Of a DNA stretch of 7,102 nt, positions 5,425 to 7,102 are shown piece after piece. The DNA is from Oscillospiraceae bacterium. Its GTDB lineage: Bacteria > Bacillota > Clostridia > Oscillospirales > Ruminococcaceae. Every line of letters starts with the position of its first letter. The stretch's first letter is position 1. The stretch is taken from the NCBI GenBank assembly GCA_009784765.1, contig WQXP01000057.1, positions 1 to 7,102 on the forward strand, read 5' to 3'. The position numbers and the translations under genes are program-made. The notes under the pieces were generated by a model that did no database searches, was not told the origin of the DNA, and was given only the letters and a program-made list of their open reading frames with translations.

Positions 5425-5439
5425 ATTACGCCGTATAAT

Positions 5440-5445
5440 GTGAGG
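5440..5445 (+). promoter_or_regulatory. Ribosome binding site that sets the nusB start
   Basis: GTGAGG lies 6 nt before the ATG at 5452. The GTG at 5440 is itself an in-frame possible start, but using it would consume this only Shine-Dalgarno-like site. The ATG start giving MKLTRSQKREGAF also fits the usual NusB N-terminus. Confidence 0.75.
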
Positions 5446-5451
5446 TATTGC

Positions 5452-5865
5452 ATGAAATTAACACGGTCACAAAAACGTGAGGGTGCATTCTTATTGATGT
5501 ATCAGTCGTCGCTGAACGATGATACCCTTGACGAAATCATAGAAGCAAACATCGCAGAGTTCGAAATGCTCGACGATGCAGACGTTGTCGCGCTTGCCCG
5601 GGCGGTTCTTGAGAACAGCGGTAACGCCGACGAAGTGATTAACCGCTATTCGCCGACGCGCCGCGTCGAGAGGATTGCAAAAATCCCACTCGCGATTATG
5701 CGATTAGCTTTGTATGAGATGGACTGCCTGAGCGAAGAGGAACTCCCCGCGAAAGTCGCCATCAATGAGGCGATAGAACTAAGCAAGAAATACTCCGGGG
5801 AAGGGGACTACAAGTTCATCAGCGGAGTGTTAGGCAGCCATTACAGGAGCGAACATGAGCAATGA
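5452..5865 (+). CDS. nusB: Transcription antitermination factor NusB
   Basis: NusB is a small all-helical RNA-binding protein that pairs with ribosomal protein S10 (NusE) on boxA RNA to promote antitermination of rRNA operons. At 137 aa this is of normal length. The N-terminal MKLTRSQKREGAFLLMYQ matches the family's S/T-R-x2-(R/K)-x2-A-(F/L)-x2-L-(F/Y)-Q pattern. The second half has RIAKIPLAIMRLALYEM (78-94), then LPAKVAINEAIELSKKY (103-119) and KFISGVLG (125-132), the most conserved NusB segments. The first half is acidic and less conserved, as is usual. It is followed by xseA with an 11-nt overlap, a common clostridial arrangement. No convincing separate promoter is visible upstream, so it is probably read from the promoter near 3641. 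Confidence 0.95.
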   Translation: MKLTRSQKREGAFLLMYQSSLNDDTLDEIIEANIAEFEMLDDADVVALARAVLENSGNADEVINRYSPTRRVERIAKIPLAIMRLALYEMDCLSEEELPAKVAINEAIELSKKYSGEGDYKFISGVLGSHYRSEHEQ

Positions 5866-7054
5866 GCATTCACTTACAGTATCCGAACTGAACGAAAAGT
5901 TCGCAGAGCGAATCAAAAGCGACGGTTCTTTCGCGAACATCAGCATTAAAGGCGAGATTTCGAACTTCACCAATCATTACAAGACGGGGCATCTTTACTT
6001 CACACTTAAAGACGAGAAGTCTTCCGTCGGGGCAGTCATGTTCAAGTGGAGTGCGAAAAGCTTGCGGTTTGTTCCTGAAGACGGCATGAAAGTCGTCGCG
6101 GTGGGGGACGCGGCGATTTATGAGCCGCGCGGGCATTGCCAACTTAAAATCACGCAGATGAACCCCGAAGGCATGGGAGAGCTGTATCTGCGGTTTCTTG
6201 AACTCCGCGACAAACTCGAGCTTGAGGGGCTTTTCGCACAGAAACGCCCGCTCCCGAAAGCACCCGAAACAATCGCGGTGATAACCGCCGAAACAGGGGC
6301 GGCATTGCAAGACGTGTTGAATATCCTTTCGCGGCGAAATCCGCTAATCAAAGTTGTGCTTATTCCTGCTTTGGTGCAGGGCGTGAACGCGCCGCAGTCG
6401 CTGATTGGCGCAGTCAAAACAGCCCAGACGACGGGGGCAGATTTGCTCATAATCGGGCGAGGCGGCGGTTCTCTCGAAGACTTGTGGGGGTTCAACGACG
6501 AAGCCTTGGCGCGGGAGCTTTTTGCGAGCAAAATCCCGACTATATCAGCAGTAGGGCATGAGGTTGACTTTACAATCGCAGACTTTGTTGCAGACTTACG
6601 CGCCCCTACGCCGTCAGCGGCGGCGGAGTTAGCAGTCAGCGATATTGGCGAAGTGTACGGGGCGTTATCGGCACTGCAATCGGAGTTGAGGCACAAGGCG
6701 AATCGCGCAGTTTCGCTAAGCGGCGAGAGGATTGATGCACTGGGGCGGGAGCTGTACGCGAAATCGCCCAAAGCGAAGTTAGAGACTTATGGTGAGCGGC
6801 TCGGGGTTTTCGAGAAGCAAATCGGCGGGGCTATGCACGGGCAAATCGAAGGCAAGCGGCAATCATTGGTCGCGCAGATGAAAGCCATTGACGCGCTGAG
6901 TCCGCTGAAAGTCCTCACTCGGGGGTATTCGATTGTGTCGGACGCGGCGGGCAAATCGGTGATTGACGCGGCGGGGCTGAAAGTCGGCGACAGTGTGTCG
7001 GTGAGGTTGCATAAAGGCAAAGTCAAAGCAAAGGTGGAGGAAATACATGACTAA
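5855..7054 (+). CDS. xseA: Exodeoxyribonuclease VII large subunit
   Basis: XseA is the catalytic subunit of exonuclease VII, which with several copies of XseB degrades single-stranded DNA in repair and recombination. An OB-fold DNA-binding domain occupies about 6-103 (LTVSELN, GHLYFTLKD, YEPRGHCQLKI). The catalytic domain follows: TGAALQDVLNIL (147-158, D153), GRGGGSLEDLWGFN (201-214, R202) and AVGHEVDFTIADFVADLRAPTPSAAAE (232-258, H235 and D238). All expected catalytic residues are present. A helical segment (about 262-347) precedes the C-terminal LSPLKVLTRGYSI (348-360) and beta-rich tail. At 399 aa it is shorter than the E. coli enzyme (about 456), mainly in the coiled-coil region that carries XseB. 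AGGAG lies 5 nt before the ATG. The start overlaps nusB by 11 nt, and the stop overlaps xseB by 8 nt, which suggests translational coupling. Confidence 0.96.
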   Translation: MSNEHSLTVSELNEKFAERIKSDGSFANISIKGEISNFTNHYKTGHLYFTLKDEKSSVGAVMFKWSAKSLRFVPEDGMKVVAVGDAAIYEPRGHCQLKITQMNPEGMGELYLRFLELRDKLELEGLFAQKRPLPKAPETIAVITAETGAALQDVLNILSRRNPLIKVVLIPALVQGVNAPQSLIGAVKTAQTTGADLLIIGRGGGSLEDLWGFNDEALARELFASKIPTISAVGHEVDFTIADFVADLRAPTPSAAAELAVSDIGEVYGALSALQSELRHKANRAVSLSGERIDALGRELYAKSPKAKLETYGERLGVFEKQIGGAMHGQIEGKRQSLVAQMKAIDALSPLKVLTRGYSIVSDAAGKSVIDAAGLKVGDSVSVRLHKGKVKAKVEEIHD

Positions 7055-7102
7055 CAGGCTTAATTTCGAGCAGTCTTTAGCGCGGTTGTCGGAAATTTCA
7101 GC
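7047..7102 (+). CDS. xseB: Exodeoxyribonuclease VII small subunit, 5' end only
   Basis: The first 18 codons, MTNRLNFEQSLARLSEIS, fit the start of XseB, whose first helix is typically F-E-x2-L-x-R-L-x-E-I. XseB is a small helical protein that binds the coiled-coil of XseA and is needed for exonuclease VII activity. GGAGG (7036-7040) lies 6 nt before the ATG, which overlaps the end of xseA out of frame by 8 nt. The rest of the gene lies beyond the right edge. Its identity rests on this short match plus its position after xseA. Confidence 0.88.
   Translation, partial: MTNRLNFEQSLARLSEIS

Noticed and set aside
5434..5439. TATAAT as a possible separate nusB promoter
   Set aside because: No acceptable -35 lies 16-18 bp upstream, where the second hairpin sits. 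A start from it would fall after the GTGAGG ribosome binding site.
5654..5668. Perfect 7+1+7 inverted repeat CGACGCG-C-CGCGTCG inside nusB
   Set aside because: It lies in the coding sequence for PTRRVE with arginine-rich codons, so it is likely a codon-use coincidence with no link to a regulatory position.
5184..6225. The 15-nt sequence ACTCGAGCTTGAGGx occurs in both the trigger-factor-like gene and xseA
   Set aside because: Both copies encode Leu-Glu-Leu-Glu in helices with the organism's preferred codons, so no duplicated element is implied.
6118..6771. 217-codon open frame on the minus strand
   Set aside because: It lies opposite the catalytic region of xseA. It is Ser/Ala-rich with no recognisable domain or start signal.

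Overview
The window looks like chromosomal DNA of an anaerobic Gram-positive member of the Clostridia, probably an Oscillospiraceae/Ruminococcaceae-type gut or rumen lineage. The evidence is the nusB-xseA-xseB order, strong AGGAG/GGAGG ribosome binding sites, consensus sigma-A type promoters, a membrane-attached Mur ligase of the kind seen in clostridia, and a dockerin-like C-terminus at the left edge. The assignment comes from protein character and gene order, not from a database search. Coding DNA is of mixed composition, and the one divergent promoter region is strikingly AT-rich. Genes are packed tightly and no stretch over about 300 bases lacks a gene.

Layout, left to right. (1) The last 26 codons of a plus-strand gene ending in a dockerin-like helix. 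(2) A GC-rich stem-loop between this gene and the converging ddl, probably a two-way terminator. (3) A minus-strand operon, read right to left: alpha/beta hydrolase (3597 to 2887), membrane-anchored MurF-like ligase (2885 to 1404) and D-Ala-D-Ala ligase (1392 to 157). Gaps are 1 and 11 nt, and the ribosome binding sites lie in or against the end of the preceding gene. (4) A 131-bp divergent promoter region (3598-3728) with two near-consensus promoters back to back, whose -35 boxes are 7 bp apart. (5) A plus-strand operon: small zinc-ribbon protein, membrane-anchored trigger-factor-like prolyl isomerase, a tandem pair of perfect hairpins, nusB, xseA and the start of xseB, which runs off the right edge. 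nusB/xseA and xseA/xseB overlap by 11 and 8 nt.

How the genes work together. The left operon makes and attaches the D-Ala-D-Ala end of the peptidoglycan stem peptide: Ddl makes the dipeptide and the MurF-like ligase is expected to attach it. The hydrolase has an intact catalytic triad but no assignable substrate. The right operon joins a probable extracytoplasmic folding factor and a zinc-ribbon protein to transcription antitermination (NusB) and exonuclease VII (XseA/XseB).

I found no clear defence system, mobile element, CRISPR array, tRNA or rRNA. The items most worth checking are the membrane-anchored trigger-factor-like protein, the MurF-like ligase with transmembrane segments where the usual substrate-binding domain should be, the apparently leaderless hydrolase mRNA beside a palindromic -10 box, and the two-hairpin repeat before nusB.
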